Origin: Siphonodentalium dalli
Lineage: Eukaryota; Mollusca; Scaphopoda; Gadilida; Siphonodentaliidae
Assembly: GCA_032622095.1 (NCBI GenBank)
Contig: CP136061.1
Location: 234,484,944 to 234,548,943 of the forward strand
Direction of reading: 5' to 3'
DNA length: 64,000 nucleotides
This document shows, one piece after another, positions 30,557 to 43,521 of this stretch. How positions within the stretch are numbered: position 1 is the first letter of the stretch; the number at the start of each line of letters is the position of its first letter. Made by a program: the position numbers and the translations under genes. Below the pieces are notes generated by a model. That model was not told the origin of the DNA and ran no database searches. It worked only from the letters and a program-made list of their open reading frames with translations.

Positions 30557-30945
30557 CCCTTTACCCAACAGAACGGCCCTGTGCCAATGCATTTTCTTAT
30601 ATATGCGAGTCGACCATAGGTCGCCTCGCATATATAAGAGAATGCATTGGCTTAACACATTAAAAATTATAAAATTGTTTAAGAATGTAAGAAAAAATGG
30701 TAAAAAGTGTTAATTTTTTTTTTTTAGGCCAATGCATTCTCTTATATATGCGAGGCGACCTATGGTCGACTCGCTTATATAAGAGAATGCATTGGCACAG
30801 GGCATAACTGTAACTATCACAATGTGGTCAAGGAGCCGGTTCCAATGATATCCATATTTGTATGGTTCTATTGAGACAGACCGAAGATATTTTAGGCTGT
30901 TGAAGCTTTATTTGGCCGGTTTTGGCCGGTTTGTTGGGTAAAGGG
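30557..30945. mobile_element. piggyBac-like MITE with paired palindromes
   Basis: 389 bp flanked on both sides by TTAA (30553-30556, 30946-30949), with ends CCCTTTACCCAACA and its reverse complement. TTAA targets and CCC-ends are typical of piggyBac elements. Inside are two 67-bp palindromes (from CCAATGCATTCTCTTATATA to the reverse) separated by about 60 bp. It is in inverse orientation to the copies at 51-53 kb. It lies about 150 bp downstream of the WSC exon in the intron of copy 2. Confidence 0.85.
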
Positions 30946-31091
30946 TTAACACATTGTGTACCCCCTCCAACAAATGTCATCAGTGATGGACTATAACCAT
31001 ACATTGAAAGTATGTAATTATTTACTAGCTGGTTGCTCGTGTCTCTATTTAATTACCAACACATATATAAATCTGCTTTACGCAGATATAC

Positions 31092-31253
31092 CTTTAATCT
31101 TGTACACATTTTGTGCCCAACTGCCTCCACAGGTTTCGATGGGATTTCCGGGACATTTCCTATTACATTGCCCTTCGTGGAGGTGCCCATATTTTCCACA
31201 TGTGTTCCCGCAGAAGCACTGGTGTGTAAACTGTAAACCAGCATATGAGAAAC
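31092..31253 (-). CDS. WSC-domain exon, gene copy 2 (C-terminal half)
   Basis: A 162-bp exon bounded by TTTCAG| (acceptor, exon starts at 31253) and AAAG|GTATAT (donor after 31092), phase 1 at both ends. It encodes FSYAGLQFTHQCFCGN, then C..KCPGNP..TCGGSW and VYKIK, the Cys pattern of the second half of a WSC domain, a putative carbohydrate-binding module of secreted and surface proteins. The first half of the domain should lie in an upstream exon that I could not find. The paralogous exon at 53653-53814 has the same length and phases. Confidence 0.85.
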
Positions 31254-31274
31254 CTGAAATAGACTGTTGCATTA

Positions 31275-32657
31275 GGCCCGTTCCAAACGACGGATTTTTG
31301 TCGACTCGAATCTAATACCAGACCCACAATTGTATTAAATGCGTCTAAAATGCGACGTTTGAAACAATTAGATCCGTGTCAGACGCACCACAGACGAATC
31401 TCCGTCCAATTCAGACGAATCTTCGTCGGTGATGCGTCTAAAATCCGTCTTGGTTTCAAACGACGGATTTTTGTCGACTCGAATCTAATACATGTGACGA
31501 GAAGAGCCGAAAGTTGCCGAATAACGAATGCAAATGATATGATAATGGTATAATAATGAGGGAGTTCCCCTTATCTGCGGAAATACCCACATGACGTCAT
31601 TTGTCGCACGCTCTCTTTGTTATAAAGAAAGATATATCTATAAGAATTGCTTAGGTAACATTGTGAAAATTTTAATTATTACGGTAGTTTGATGTCACTG
31701 ACTCACATCTTATATATATAATAATGTATACAGTATCAATGATTTATAATAATTCATATATATACCGGTATAAGGGATATGGGTTGTAGCAACTGATTTA
31801 TAATAATTCATATATACCGATATTCCTTATTATAAGTGAGTATTAGGGGTGTTAGACTCTGATGTATAATAATTAATATATACCGGTATTACTTATTATA
31901 AGGAGTAGGGGTGGTACCACTGATTTATAATAATTCATAATACCGGCATTACTTGTTATGAGGGGTATATGGGTGGTAACCTCTTATCTATACTAATTAA
32001 TATATTCTGGTATTCCTTATTATAAGGGGCAGAGTGATAGCCTCAGATTTATAATAATTCATATAAACCGGTGTTACTTATGAGGGGTAGGGATAGTAGC
32101 CTATGATTTATAATAATTCATATATACCGGTATTCCTTATTATAAAGGATATAGGGTGGTAGCCTATGATTTATAATAATTAATATATTCCGGTATTCCT
32201 TATTATAAGGGATAGGGGTGGTAGTTTCTGATTTATAATAATTCTTGTATACCGGTATTTACATGCACGGTATACACATATAAGGCAATTTGTTGCACGA
32301 TATAACATTTATTTGTTGCGCCTATTATAGTATATCATATATCTGTATGTACTATATATACATCCTCATATACATGAGCACATATATTCGCGCATATATA
32401 ATATACGTATACATAATTTATACTGTATTTTAGTATATATATGTATAACATATACCGGTATATATAGGCCTCTATATCTACGCGTGACCATGTTTTGACG
32501 GTAACCGGGAATCCACCTTTAAATAAATCGACCGATGTATTAGATTCGACACGACAAAGATGCGTCCGTCTGTAACAAAATCGACCGCAGACGCATCACC
32601 GACGGATTTAATACAATTAGATTCGAGTCGACAAAAATCCGTCGTTTGGAACGGGCC
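31275..32657. mobile_element. PIF/Harbinger-like MITE, complete
   Basis: 1383 bp with terminal inverted repeats starting GGCCCGTTCCAAACGACGG and TTA on both sides (31272-31274 and 32658-32660), the TWA target style of PIF/Harbinger. There is no transposase. The interior holds a minisatellite of about 60 bp (see 31735-32265). The left end lies 22 bp outside the WSC exon acceptor. Confidence 0.8.
31735..32265. repeat. about 60-bp minisatellite inside MITE
   Basis: About nine copies of a unit with GATTTATAATAATTCATATA, ACCGGTATTCC and TTATTATAAGGGG..GGTGG. Confidence 0.85.
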
Positions 32658-32660
32658 TTA

Positions 32661-34163
32661 GATCCGTGTCAGACGCATCACAGACGAATCTCTGTCCAAT
32701 TCAGACGAATCTTCGTCGGTGATGCGTCTGAAATCCGTCTTGGTTTCAAACGACGGATTTTTGACGACTCGAATCTAATACATGTGACGAGAAGAGCCGA
32801 AAGTTGCCGAAGAACGAATGCAAATGATATGATAATGATATGATAATGGTATAATAATGAGGGGGCTCCCCTTATCTGAGGAAATACCCACACGACGTAA
32901 TTTGTCGCACGCTCTCTTTGTCACACAGAAAGATATATCTATAAGCATTGCTTAGGTAACATTGTGCAAATTGTAATTATTTTGGTAGTTTGATTCCTCA
33001 ACGAACATGGCATGTCACTGACTCACATCTTATAATGGATATAGTATCAATGATTTATAATAATCCATATATACCGATATAAGGGGTAGGGGTTGTAGCA
33101 ACCGATTTATAATAATTCATATAGACCGATATTCCTTATTGTAAGGAATAGGGGTGGTAGTCTCTGATGTATAATAATTAATATTTACCGGTATTACTTA
33201 TTATAAGGGGCAGAGGTGGTACTACTGATGTATAATCATTCATATATACCGATATTACTTATTATGAGGGGTAAAGGGGTGGTAACCTCTTATTTATAAT
33301 AATTCATATATTCAGGTATTACTTGTTATAAGGGGCAGAGTGGTAGCCTATGATTTATAATAATTTACACATACCGGTATTCCTTATTATATAAGGGGTA
33401 GGGGTGGTAGCCTCAGATTTATAGTAATTCATATAAACCGGTATTACTTATTATGAGGGGTAGGGATGGTAGCCTATGATTTATAATAATTTATAGATAC
33501 CGGTATTCCTTATTATAAAGGATATATAGGTGGTAGCATATGATTTATAATATATAATTAATATATTCCGGTATTCCTCATTATAAGGGGTAGGGTGGTA
33601 CCACTGATCTTATTTATAATAATTCATATATACCGGCATTACTTATTATGAGGGGTATAGGGGTGGTAACCTCTTATTTATAATAATTAATATATTCCGG
33701 GTTTCCTTATTATAAGGGTAGGGGTGGTAGTCTCTGATTTATAATAATTCGTGTATACCTGTATTTACATGCATGGTATACACATGTATGGCAATTGGTT
33801 GCACGATCTAACATTTATTTGTAGCGCCTATTATATTATATTATATAACTATATGTACTATATACATCCTCATAAACATATGCACATATATTCGCGCTGC
33901 AATCGCGCATATATTTATACATAATTTATACTGTATTTAAGTATATATATGTATAATATACCGGTATATATAGGCCTCTATATCTACGCGTGACCATTTT
34001 GTGAAGGTAACATGGAGTGCACCTTTAAATAAATCTACCGATGTATTAGATTCGACGCGACAAAGATGCGTCCGTCTGAAACAAAATTGACCGCAGACGC
34101 ACCACCGACGGATTTAATACAATTAGATTCGAGTCGACAAAAATCCGTCGTTTGGAACGGGTC
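32661..34163. mobile_element. second PIF/Harbinger-like MITE, left end missing
   Basis: Joined head to tail to the first element through the shared TTA at 32658-32660. It starts at the position equivalent to about 31368 of copy 1, so it lacks the outer left repeat (about 90 bp), but it keeps the right repeat, followed by TTA at 34164-34166. Its minisatellite (33040-33760) has about 12 units. Confidence 0.75.
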
Positions 34164-34880
34164 TTAGTGGTCCGGTATATTGACCAGTCAGCTCTACGAT
34201 AGTCCAGGGTTAGGCATGCATGTGTTGTCAACTATTGAACTTGTTTGAATCCCAATTGCAGTGAAAATTCCGAAGTATGAAAAAGTAGGATAACACAATG
34301 TGATTATTTCAGCCTGCACCATAGTCTGCGTAACTACTGGCTGGATATATTACGTACACATATATATATTATGACTCAATCATTATTTACGTTGGAAAGT
34401 ATGTCATAAATCAATTTCATATCAATTAGTAGTTCATATCACCTTCCGATAATTTGATTGGTTTGTTGACAAAAAGTGTGTTCTGATTGGCTGAATGGCA
34501 GCCGGGGCCGAGCCACAGCTCTAACTAAATGCAGGTCAAATTCGTGCGCGTCAATCAACGCGATGCCGAAATTCTCGCAATTATAATCTTGAAATATATA
34601 GTTTTGGACAGTGTTATACGATAAATAGAATATGTAATTCGTATTTATCTAATAAACATACGATATAATGTCACAAACTGAGAACAGAATAGCGCACTAT
34701 ATCTTCGCGTGCATATTATTTCTGCTAGTTCACCAGGTGTAATTGGGCTTCCGGTGCAATGAAGTGACGACACATTAACCTTTTGCTGCCGATGTCATAT
34801 AGGTATTTAGTGATCTGTGTGCGTTTTGGACATCATAATCAATTTATAGGTGTCATATGATAAATAGAATATGTAATTCG

Positions 34881-34998
34881 TGTTTCTCTCATATGATATT
34901 TATGAAACTCGTCACGAATTTTCAGTTTTCTCTCTCCGGAGGCTCGATAAAACTGAAAATTCTTAGACTCGTTTCATAAATATCATATGAGAGAAACA
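34881..34998. mobile_element. short foldback element
   Basis: TGTTTCTCTCATATGATATT at 34881 begins an arm of about 31 bp that is mirrored at 34968-34998, with a second inner pair (TTTTCAGTTTT/AAAACTGAAAA) around the centre. About 118 bp in all. Confidence 0.75.
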
Positions 34999-34999
34999 C

Positions 35000-36110
35000 T
35001 CATTTCATATCCTCTATATATGTATGGGTTTGGTACCCCACTCATATTACGTATACATAATGTGGAGTTTGAACCAAACATTGTCTGTTTAAAAATTTGA
35101 CTGCCTGAAGTGAGCACATAGCCTAGTCATTAGTAGGTGCAGTTCCTACAGATGCCTACCAACTACTGTGGACATATAAATGATATTAGAAATCAGGCAA
35201 TTGGTGGGGGAAATCCAAGAATAGTAGTGATATGAGAGGTTGGACGAACTTTGCATTATGTTGTAAACATTATTCAAAAGGAGTGACATAGTTACAGGTT
35301 CTATGTGAACCGTTTATGATAGGAAGACTACTTGCCCCGAAATTTAGATGGAAAAGATTGAAGATGTTCGAAGAACATGGTGACACAACCATGATAGGGG
35401 ATACCATGTATGTGTGGTTGAGCATTTGGTTGTTTTAGCCGTTAGTCCATTCACAAATTTCCATTTACGAGGATTAGAACCAGCTGCGACATAGATTGGA
35501 CGGCTTATGTTGGTTAGAAAACCAGAAAGTAACGTCTTGTATAATGATATGATTGTGGGAAAATTTGGTATTCATCTGATAAAAAGTTGCGAGAATAATG
35601 TTTGTAATATTGTTTATGTTAGAATATTTTGTAATCTGTCCAGTGAATTCCACATATATGGCTGAAGATAGTGCACTTGTGTGTGTGTGCTGGTCCGGTT
35701 TGGAACACTTAATTTTCGAGTCACTGATTATTATTTTTATAGTGCCTTGGTGTACGGTTTTACTAACAATATATGACATACAATGTGATTAAAATACTAT
35801 AATTCATCACCATTTGAAACGTCCGTAGAAAATGCCCATAGAGAAATAGAAAACAGCAGAAATCATATAAATGTACCCCCCTTTTGGCACCCATAATGCA
35901 TCAAAATTCAAACTAAAAATGAATTTCCAATTGAAGGGGAATAACTCTATCTTTAAGATTGTAATTTAATCCCCCTCTATTGAATATAATTCATTTCAAA
36001 CTACAATCCAGATGAAAAAAACATCTTAGTAACTCAACAAAAACAACATGTCCACAGTTTATTACATCGGATAGGTTGATAATACAATGTTTTGGAGCTT
36101 CCTCTTTCAA
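35000..36110. other. no gene recognised
   Basis: Intergenic or intronic AT-rich DNA. Overlapping open frames near 35.47-35.79 kb on both strands show no family pattern. Confidence 0.5.
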
Positions 36111-36111
36111 A

Positions 36112-36320
36112 TGATATATAATATGGCATATATTTTATATATGTGATCTGGGGGTTCATGGTATATAATATGGCATATATATTATATATGTGATCTATAT
36201 ATTTTATATATGTGATCTGGGGGTTCATGGTATATAATATGGCATATATTTTATATATGTGATCTGGGGGTTCATGGTATATAATATGGCATATATTTTA
36301 TATATGTGATCTGGGGGTTC
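36112..36320. repeat. 48-bp tandem repeat
   Basis: ATATGGCATATATTTTATAT followed by GTGATCTGGGGGTTCATGG recurs four times (starts near 36122, 36169, 36238, 36286). One copy is partly duplicated. Confidence 0.85.
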
Positions 36321-36513
36321 GAAAATTAAGTGGGCCTTTAAAAACTGAACTGAAGGAGAGAACTAATAAAGTACACCGTGAAAGACTAAATATATAACCA
36401 CTTTTATAAATCATATTGCTTTATTTTGACTTAAAAGTATTTGTTACCAAAGCCATCTGATACATAAATATATATACTAGAGTAGATCATGCCATGGATC
36501 TCTATATACTATG

Positions 36514-36948
36514 GCTAACGCCCGTGGAGATCACATTTCACAGTATACAAACCCCTGGAACTTTTTGACAGGGAACATTATAAAGTTGAACAAATAACAC
36601 GGCGAATATATTTCTTTGTTATTATCTGTTCCTTGATAATATACTTCACTGTAGATTCCACGATTTAAGTGACTTTGTGAGCGATTTTGCTTTGCGTCGT
36701 TTACAATTATGGAATTTCTCCTGGGTATTTGATACGTTTATTGGGATATTGGCTCACAAAAATCACAGAAAGGTATTCAATTTCGAGTTGGGACCGCCAT
36801 CTACAGTGAAGTACATTATCAAGGAACAGATAATAACTAAGAAATATATTCCCCGTGTTATTTTTTCGACTGTATAAGGTTCCCTGTCAAACGTTCAAAA
36901 AGTTCCCAGGTTTTGTACTTGTGGAATATGATCTCTACAGGCGTTAGC
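36514..36948. mobile_element. inverted-repeat element in intron 1, gene copy 2
   Basis: 435 bp. Ends GCTAACGCC(C)GT and the reverse, with arms of about 140 bp that pair (GGGAAC..TATAA, AACACGG, CAAGGAACAGATAATA and so on). It lies 133 bp downstream of the degenerate signal exon on the minus strand. Homologous to 54530-54965. Confidence 0.75.
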
Positions 36949-37080
36949 CAGAGTAGAGATTGAATTTTTATCTTCAATCAACATTTTCATTAGGAATCAA
37001 CCTTATTTTGGCAATGTAACAGGTTACTAAAATACAGAGATAAAAAGGGCACTAACATCAGGCTGCCTAGCTATGCTCAC

Positions 37081-37146
37081 CGTATTGCGAACACCACCGT
37101 ATACACGCGTCGACGGAATTGTTCTTCAAATCAGTCTTATGCCCAT
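37081..37146 (-). pseudogene. degenerate signal-peptide exon, gene copy 2
   Basis: Matches the exon at 55091-55177, including the following donor (GTGAGC here, GTAAGC there) and about 150 bp of upstream sequence to about 37.35 kb. The second Met is present, but TGG has become TGA after six codons, and an upstream single-base loss removes the first start. As read, copy 2 has no usable signal peptide from this exon. Confidence 0.65.
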
Positions 37147-38097
37147 CAAGGTCCCTAACCTACCATCTTTGTAGCACCCGAGATAAGACATTGTTTATTT
37201 CACATTGGCTAGACCTGTAAGGACATCCATTATGTCAGATAACTTATGTTTGGTGATAGTATTCACATGTGTATGTTATGTGCGTTGTTCAGTCTGAGTG
37301 AACCAACAACATTGAACAGTTACGCGCTTGTTTGTAAACATATGCATACCATAATAGTGTAGCGAAAAATGTCAACACGTACTGCTGTTGTTCCAGATAT
37401 TAAATATTGGCGCTAAACAACGGACACTAACTTTAGTTGATGAAATTGACGATATGACATTTATTATAATCAAATACGGAGAACTTCGCATTCACCCATT
37501 AAATGGTTCATAGTTGTAACCGTAGTCCCAGAATGAGATTGTATGAAAGCTTCTAGTTTTTCTAGCACTTTCGAGCCCTCGATAAATTCATAGCCAATTT
37601 CAGACATCTACCGGTTGACTATTTTTTATTTTTGTCACATTTGGGACCCACCAGCCCAGATTTGTACTATTTTCGGTTAACCTCCCCTGTATTTTCATTC
37701 ACAGTGTTTACTCAATATATATAGACACCCACCCCTGTTTGGAAGATTGTTCATATGCATGCTGTACATAGCATGGCCCTCCAATTTAGCACATGTTTAA
37801 TTATATTTATATATACTGTATTATTTATTTATATTCAGGGTTCTGACAAGTACGATCACAATATTCACATTTTCATACTCATATATACATACCCATTATG
37901 ACATTTCGGCGATCTGAAACTGATGTGGAATCAGTATTACCTGAAATGTTCGCCAGTCTCTGTTACCTGCCAACGGACTATTCTAGCCTTCTAATATATC
38001 CGTTATACATGCACCCCTGATAACCACCTTCGTGGTACTACTCAGAGGCGTAGGAAGGTTATAAGTATTCCTACTGCCCATAGGTATAATTCCATAG

Positions 38098-38175
38098 CCG
38101 CGCTTGCGCGGCTCCGAGGCGCGTGGAGCGCCGAGAAGGGGGGATGGTATGGAAGGGGGGTGTCCCCCCTTTAAA
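38098..38175. repeat. GC-rich hairpin and G-runs
   Basis: GCCGCGC-TT-GCGCGGC forms a perfect hairpin at 38098-38113. It is followed by GGGGGG, a spacer and GGGGGG with CCCCCC (to 38168). This GC island is unlike the surrounding DNA. Likely the tail of a dispersed repeat. Confidence 0.6.
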
Positions 38176-39950
38176 AATTGGGAATTTTTTTAATATTCAA
38201 TATTGAAATGGCGCTTTCTGGTGCATTTTGGCGTAACCAATGTTACATTACACATGCTGGGAGAAAAGAATGAAACATGCATCAATACTCACCGGTATAA
38301 CAACCATGCATGTATAGCATCTGAATGAATCATGTCCAGACGCACGTGTCACACAAATAAGACAAACAATGTTGCAGTACAAATTAATCACCAATGTTCT
38401 GCAAAACTTAAAGCGGTTTTCCACGATAAAATTACTCCTCCAAAAGAAAATTCCACGAATATGGAACGACGATGTATAATTAATTTTGCTGAATGGAAGA
38501 GATATATATCATACCAATGAATATATAGAGCTTGAATAATAGATGAGACATACATGTATGGTGCATGGTTCCAGGAATCATGGCCGCAATGTGGTACACA
38601 TGTCTTCTATCTTAATCTTGACATTTTTACTAACTTGACACAGTCACATATCTGCTAACTTGAGACAGTAAAAGAGCAGTACAATATAAATAAATTAAGT
38701 TAAATTAAATTATGGGAGAAGCGGGGAAAGGGAATTTGAGATACATATTATATGTGATGCTGGGAATTTATGGCCCGGGGCCTTAATTATCGAAGACGGA
38801 TAACATGATATAGTCAACGACGTTTCTTCGATAAGAACTATAAATTAAGCAGCATGGCATCGTAGAAGTTTCACATTCCGTGTTTTATGACTATCGCCAA
38901 TCGCACCTTTCCCACGCGTGTAACAACAAAAAACTTCACAGCTGCGAATATTGGTACGGCCAAAACCGTCCGGCCGTACCCACTCCAACGCCACTACTAC
39001 TGTAGTAGCATTACCCGTGCCAGTAATGCTAATATGCAAGGATTGTGGACGGACGGTTACTCATGGTGAATTACAATTTCCTAGATTGAAAAGTCATTGG
39101 TTTAATTGTTGACTCTACATGATTTTTGCTAGTGACAATCACAAATAACGGTGCATTCCATGGCTCCACTTGAATGGACAATATTGGATTTTGAAACCGA
39201 ACCAAGCTACCACATAACACCATATGCTCTACATTTATTTGAATCCTTTCTATAACTCATTTTGATGTAAAAGCTTGATTAAAGTTGTTTTTAGCTGAGT
39301 AAAACTTGTTTTGCGGCTGATGGTTCACCCCGGCCTCACTTGTCCTATGTTGTAAAACAACCTTTGGTACATTTTGGGTGGGCGTTCACGGCGTTTTTCT
39401 TACTAATCTGGATCGAATAATTGGCTCACCAATGCTACGTGAGACATTTTAATTTTAACTGGTATTGCTTTTGACTGCTTTCAAGTTCTTGCATTGACCA
39501 TAATCGAACGGTTTTGTGTGCATACTTGATTGCAGTTGTAAATTGATTTAAGACAATAGTAAAGATAGCAATTTCGTTCCTATTAAACGATTCGATAGTT
39601 TTCTTGTGGCTTTCTCGGTGGTCTTTGTTCGAACATGTATCTCTTAGTGGTAGCCAGCTCTATACCCACCCGTTACTTCATAACATGTACTATTAACGAA
39701 AGAACGGTCAGTTAGATTTATTGTTAATTCACAAAACAAGGACAACGGATATGAAGTTACGAATATCATATCTTGTTAGCGCTAGCACGGCCTAACTCGC
39801 TGACAGCTAGCATTGAATGTTTATTTGACAAATTCACATTATATAAGAAAACACTTTGTACACGCTTGTGGCATACATATAACATTGTAGAGGTCGGTGA
39901 ATCTCAAAGTCGAAATAACGAAGATGTGCTGCTAAGGCTGGTGGCTACCT

Positions 39951-40117
39951 TTATTGCCCTGACCGTATCTTTCGGACTGAGCTCTTGAGTTTTTTTATGT
40001 ACATGTATTGTCGATTGTGACTTGTTTTCGTCTCCACGGCCAATGTCGTTTTGTCAGCGGGGACCCTGGTGGTTGAGAATTGTGCAATGTCTTCTGTTAT
40101 GGATGTCGTCGATTTCA
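39951..40117 (-). CDS. Thr-rich exon of WSC gene, copy 1
   Basis: Begins after TTTTGCAG at 40117 in phase 1, fitting the WSC exon end at 53653. 54 codons (KSTTSITEDIAQFSTTRVPADKT, shown here only as its pattern ST-rich then RVPADKTTLAVETKTSHN) end at TAA (39951-39953). It is clearly paralogous to 29299-29485 at the acceptor, the phase, the VPA(D/E)K core and the terminal stop. Intron 2 would be about 13.5 kb here against 1.6 kb in copy 2. Confidence 0.5.
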
Positions 40118-40469
40118 CTGCAAAACAGTTTGGACATATTTTAGAGTAAACAATTGTTGCATCGTTACGGACTTGAGCTTAAACGTATAACAACAATTTA
40201 TGAGGTTTTATAATACTAATTGATCAAACTTCACCATTAGACCAAAATGTGCAATAAACCGATCTGAATATACTCAAATATACTCAGAAATACATGAGTG
40301 TACATGCATGATGTTTCACGAGGGTCGACAATTAACAGGTTTTGACGTTTCAAAGATATAATATGCATGTACACCGCTCAGAAAGTTCGACACTAAACAC
40401 GGTGCATGTAGTTTCATGGAATCTTGTTTAGCTGAAAAATCTAAATGTTCTTATAGTTATTATTATAAA

Positions 40470-41293
40470 TGCTCAAAACATATATTTTCATCGAAATCGG
40501 TTCGGCCGTTTTCGAGTCCATCGCGAACACACACACACACAGACACACAGACAGATCTTCCAAAATATATAATAGACTAGAAGGTGACCCGACTTCGTCC
40601 GGGCTATTCAAAAACCAAATTTCAAGTCGATAGCTCCACCCGTTTCCGAGATCTGGTCTGCGCATGCGCGAAGCTGACGTCGCACGGGCTCGGCGACCCG
40701 ATAAAATTCGTATCCGGGGCAAGATACATTCAAATACCAAATTTCAAGTCGATAGCTCCACCCGTTTCCGAGATATATAGCCCAATGTCATTTGCAGATA
40801 CCTCGGCCGGTGATGAGTTAACGCGACATCGGCCGGTTAAGAGTTAACGCGATCACGTCACGATCTGTTGATGGCGTAATATATTTACTCAATGTTTTTC
40901 GATGAGCGAAGCATGGTCCTGCGTTCTTCCCGATAATTAAGGTAGAAACTTTAAACGTACACAGGCGTGTGATACATCATTGGAAAGATGAAGCGCCACA
41001 GATTCTAACCGTGCAAATTATATGACTGGCAATTTATTATTCGCGCTATATCGAATCGATTTGTGAGCACCGAACTGAAATATATTAGCGCAAAACGGCG
41101 TAAAAACAGATTTGACCTCGGCACGTGAAAAGTTGAGCTCGGATCTGAAAATTAATAGGCCTATGCCACTTCCCGACAGAAAATACCCCCACATACCAAG
41201 TTTCATCGAAATCGGCTCGGTCGTTTTCGAGTCCATCGCGATCACACACACACACACACACAGACACACAGATCTTCCAAAATATATAATAGA
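40470..41293. repeat. dispersed repeats with CGAGTCCATCGCGA...(CA)n tails
   Basis: Two tails (40495-40580 and 41210-41293), each AAATCGG(T/C)TCGG(C/T)CGTTTTCGAG, a (CA)n run and CTTCCAAAATATATAATAGA. Between them a unit starts GGTGACCCGACTTCGTCCGGG, with ATTTCAAGTCGATAGCTCCA twice (40620, 40742). Non-coding, probably retroposed, joined head to tail. Confidence 0.65.
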
Positions 41294-42407
41294 CTAGCAG
41301 GTTAGCCCGCCACTGGCGGCATTCGTCTCATGGCTTTGTTTCAGAAACATGACATTTTTGAATATGAATTTAATGTTTTTTAAATTTAATATATTTTGTT
41401 TCTGAATTGTTTTTTTATTGTTAATTTTTTTTTATTTTAAATTGTTTTAATTAAATTGTAAATTGTTTTAATTAATTTTTTTGTTTCTGGCGGAAAAATT
41501 TACCCGTAGAAATCCCCCCTTCCTAGGAACGACAGACAACGCATTCTTTGTTTCGTGAAATCTCTCTACGATAACATTGCATTGAATTTAAAACAAACGC
41601 TTCCCGTCGGGAAATCTGTCTGCATAATATTTTGAGTCTGCCGTACCCGTCGTAATGTCGTGAAATCTCTCTGCATAATAGATAACATTGCATTGAATCT
41701 TTTGTTGGCATTCAGGGCTTCGGGTCGTTGTTGTTGGCATCACGGCTCCCCGAAAACTCTCACATTGCCGAAAACGTGTATTTAGTAATATCGTTGTTGT
41801 TGATATTTACGGCTTGGGGGCTATTTTCTTATTTAGCAAGTTTGAGCTCAATCGGTTCGAGTCTATAAAGGACACACTCATATATATGACACTTCCCGTG
41901 GGTAGCAAGTTTGAGCTCAATCGGCATTCCCTGGAATTTCCCGTAGATTGGCAGATTCCAGTAGCTTTATAACGGTATATCTGGGGAGAAATCTGATGCT
42001 ATATTCGTGATTATCTGGGATGATTTCGGTATATAACTATATACTGTAAAAACAAAGCGCGCCATCCGTGCTCGCAGGGTTGGTCAGAAACAAATGTTTT
42101 TTAAATTTAATGTATGTTCCGTATATCTCTCTGCAGATGCAAATAACGTTGAATGGCAAACAGACGCTCTTTATAGAGATGCGTCAAAAACAAACGCTCA
42201 TTAAATAATCACTTGATTAACCCACGCCGTGCCTTTGTGGTGATTTGAGATTGGAGAACGGGTGCTCTGAGCTTCTCTAAACCGCGACCACGGTCGTGTC
42301 GGTGAGATTTGACACTTACATAGGAAGTTTGAGCTCAATCTGTACACGCGTTTTGGATTCTATGAAGTACACACACACACATATACGAAGTCTCAAAATA
42401 TATAGTA
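41294..42407. repeat. 1114-bp tandem unit, copy A
   Basis: Begins CTAGCAGGTTAGCCCGCCAC and ends ATATATAGTA. Nearly identical to the following unit. It contains three GAGCTCAATC(G/T)G..GAGTCTAT-like sub-tails. Non-coding. Confidence 0.85.
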
Positions 42408-43521
42408 CTAGCAGGTTAGCCCGCCACTGGCGGCATTCGTCCCATGGCTTTGTTTAAGAAACATGACATTTTTGAATATGAATTTAATGTTTTTTAAATT
42501 TAATATATTTTGTTTCTGAATTGTTTTTTTATTGTTAATTTTTTTTAATTTTAAATTGTTTTAATTAAATTGTAAATTGTTTTAATTAATTTTTTTGTTT
42601 CTGGCGGAAAAATTTACCCGTAGAAATCCCCCCTTCCTAGGAACGACAGACAACGCATTCTTTGTTTCGTGAAATCTCTCTACGATAACATTGCATTGAA
42701 TTTAAAACAAACGCTTCCCGTCGGGAAATCTGTCTGCATAATATTTCGAGTCTGCCGTACCCGTCGTAATGTCGTGAAATCTCTCTGCATAATAGATAAC
42801 ATTGCTTTGAATCTGTTGTTGGCATTCAGGGCTTCGGGTCGTTGTTGTTGGCATCACGGCTCCCCGAAAACTCTCACATTGCCGAAAACGTGTATTTAGT
42901 ACTATCGTTGTTGTTGATATTTACGGCTTGGGGGCTATTTTCTTATTTAGCAAGTTTGAGCTCAATCGGTTCGAGTCTATAAAGGACACACTCATATATA
43001 TGACACTTCCCGTGGGTAGCAAGTTTGAGCTCAATCGGCATTCCCTGGAATTTCCCGTTGATTGGCAGATTCCAGTAGCTGTATAACAGTATATCTGGGG
43101 AGAAATCTGATGCTATATTCGTGATTATCTGGGATGATTTCGGTATATAACTATATACTGTAAAAACAAAGCGCACCATCCGTGCTCGCAGGGTTGGTCA
43201 GAAACAAATGTTTTTTAAATTTAATGTATGTTCCGTATATCTCTCTGCAGATGCAAATAACGTTGAATGGCAAACAGACGCTCTTTATAGAGATGCGTCA
43301 AAAACAAACGCTCATTAAATAATCACTTGATTAACCCACGCCGTGCCTTTGTGGTGATTTGAGATTGGAGAACGGGTGCTCTGAGCTTCTCTAAACCACG
43401 ACCACGGTCGTGTCGGTGGGATTTGACACTTACATAGGAAGTTTGAGCTCAATCTGTACACGCGTTTTGGATTCTATGAAGTACACACAAACATATATAC
43501 GAAGTCTCAAAATATATAGTA
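42408..43521. repeat. 1114-bp tandem unit, copy B
   Basis: Differs from copy A by only about a dozen visible bases over 1.1 kb, so the duplication is recent or kept alike by gene conversion. Confidence 0.85.

Noticed and set aside
39773-39988. Plus-strand 71-codon frame ending in a hydrophobic segment
   Set aside because: Its end overlaps the minus-strand Thr-rich exon, and the equivalent plus-strand frame is not conserved in the paralogous region near 29.3 kb, whereas the minus-strand exon is.
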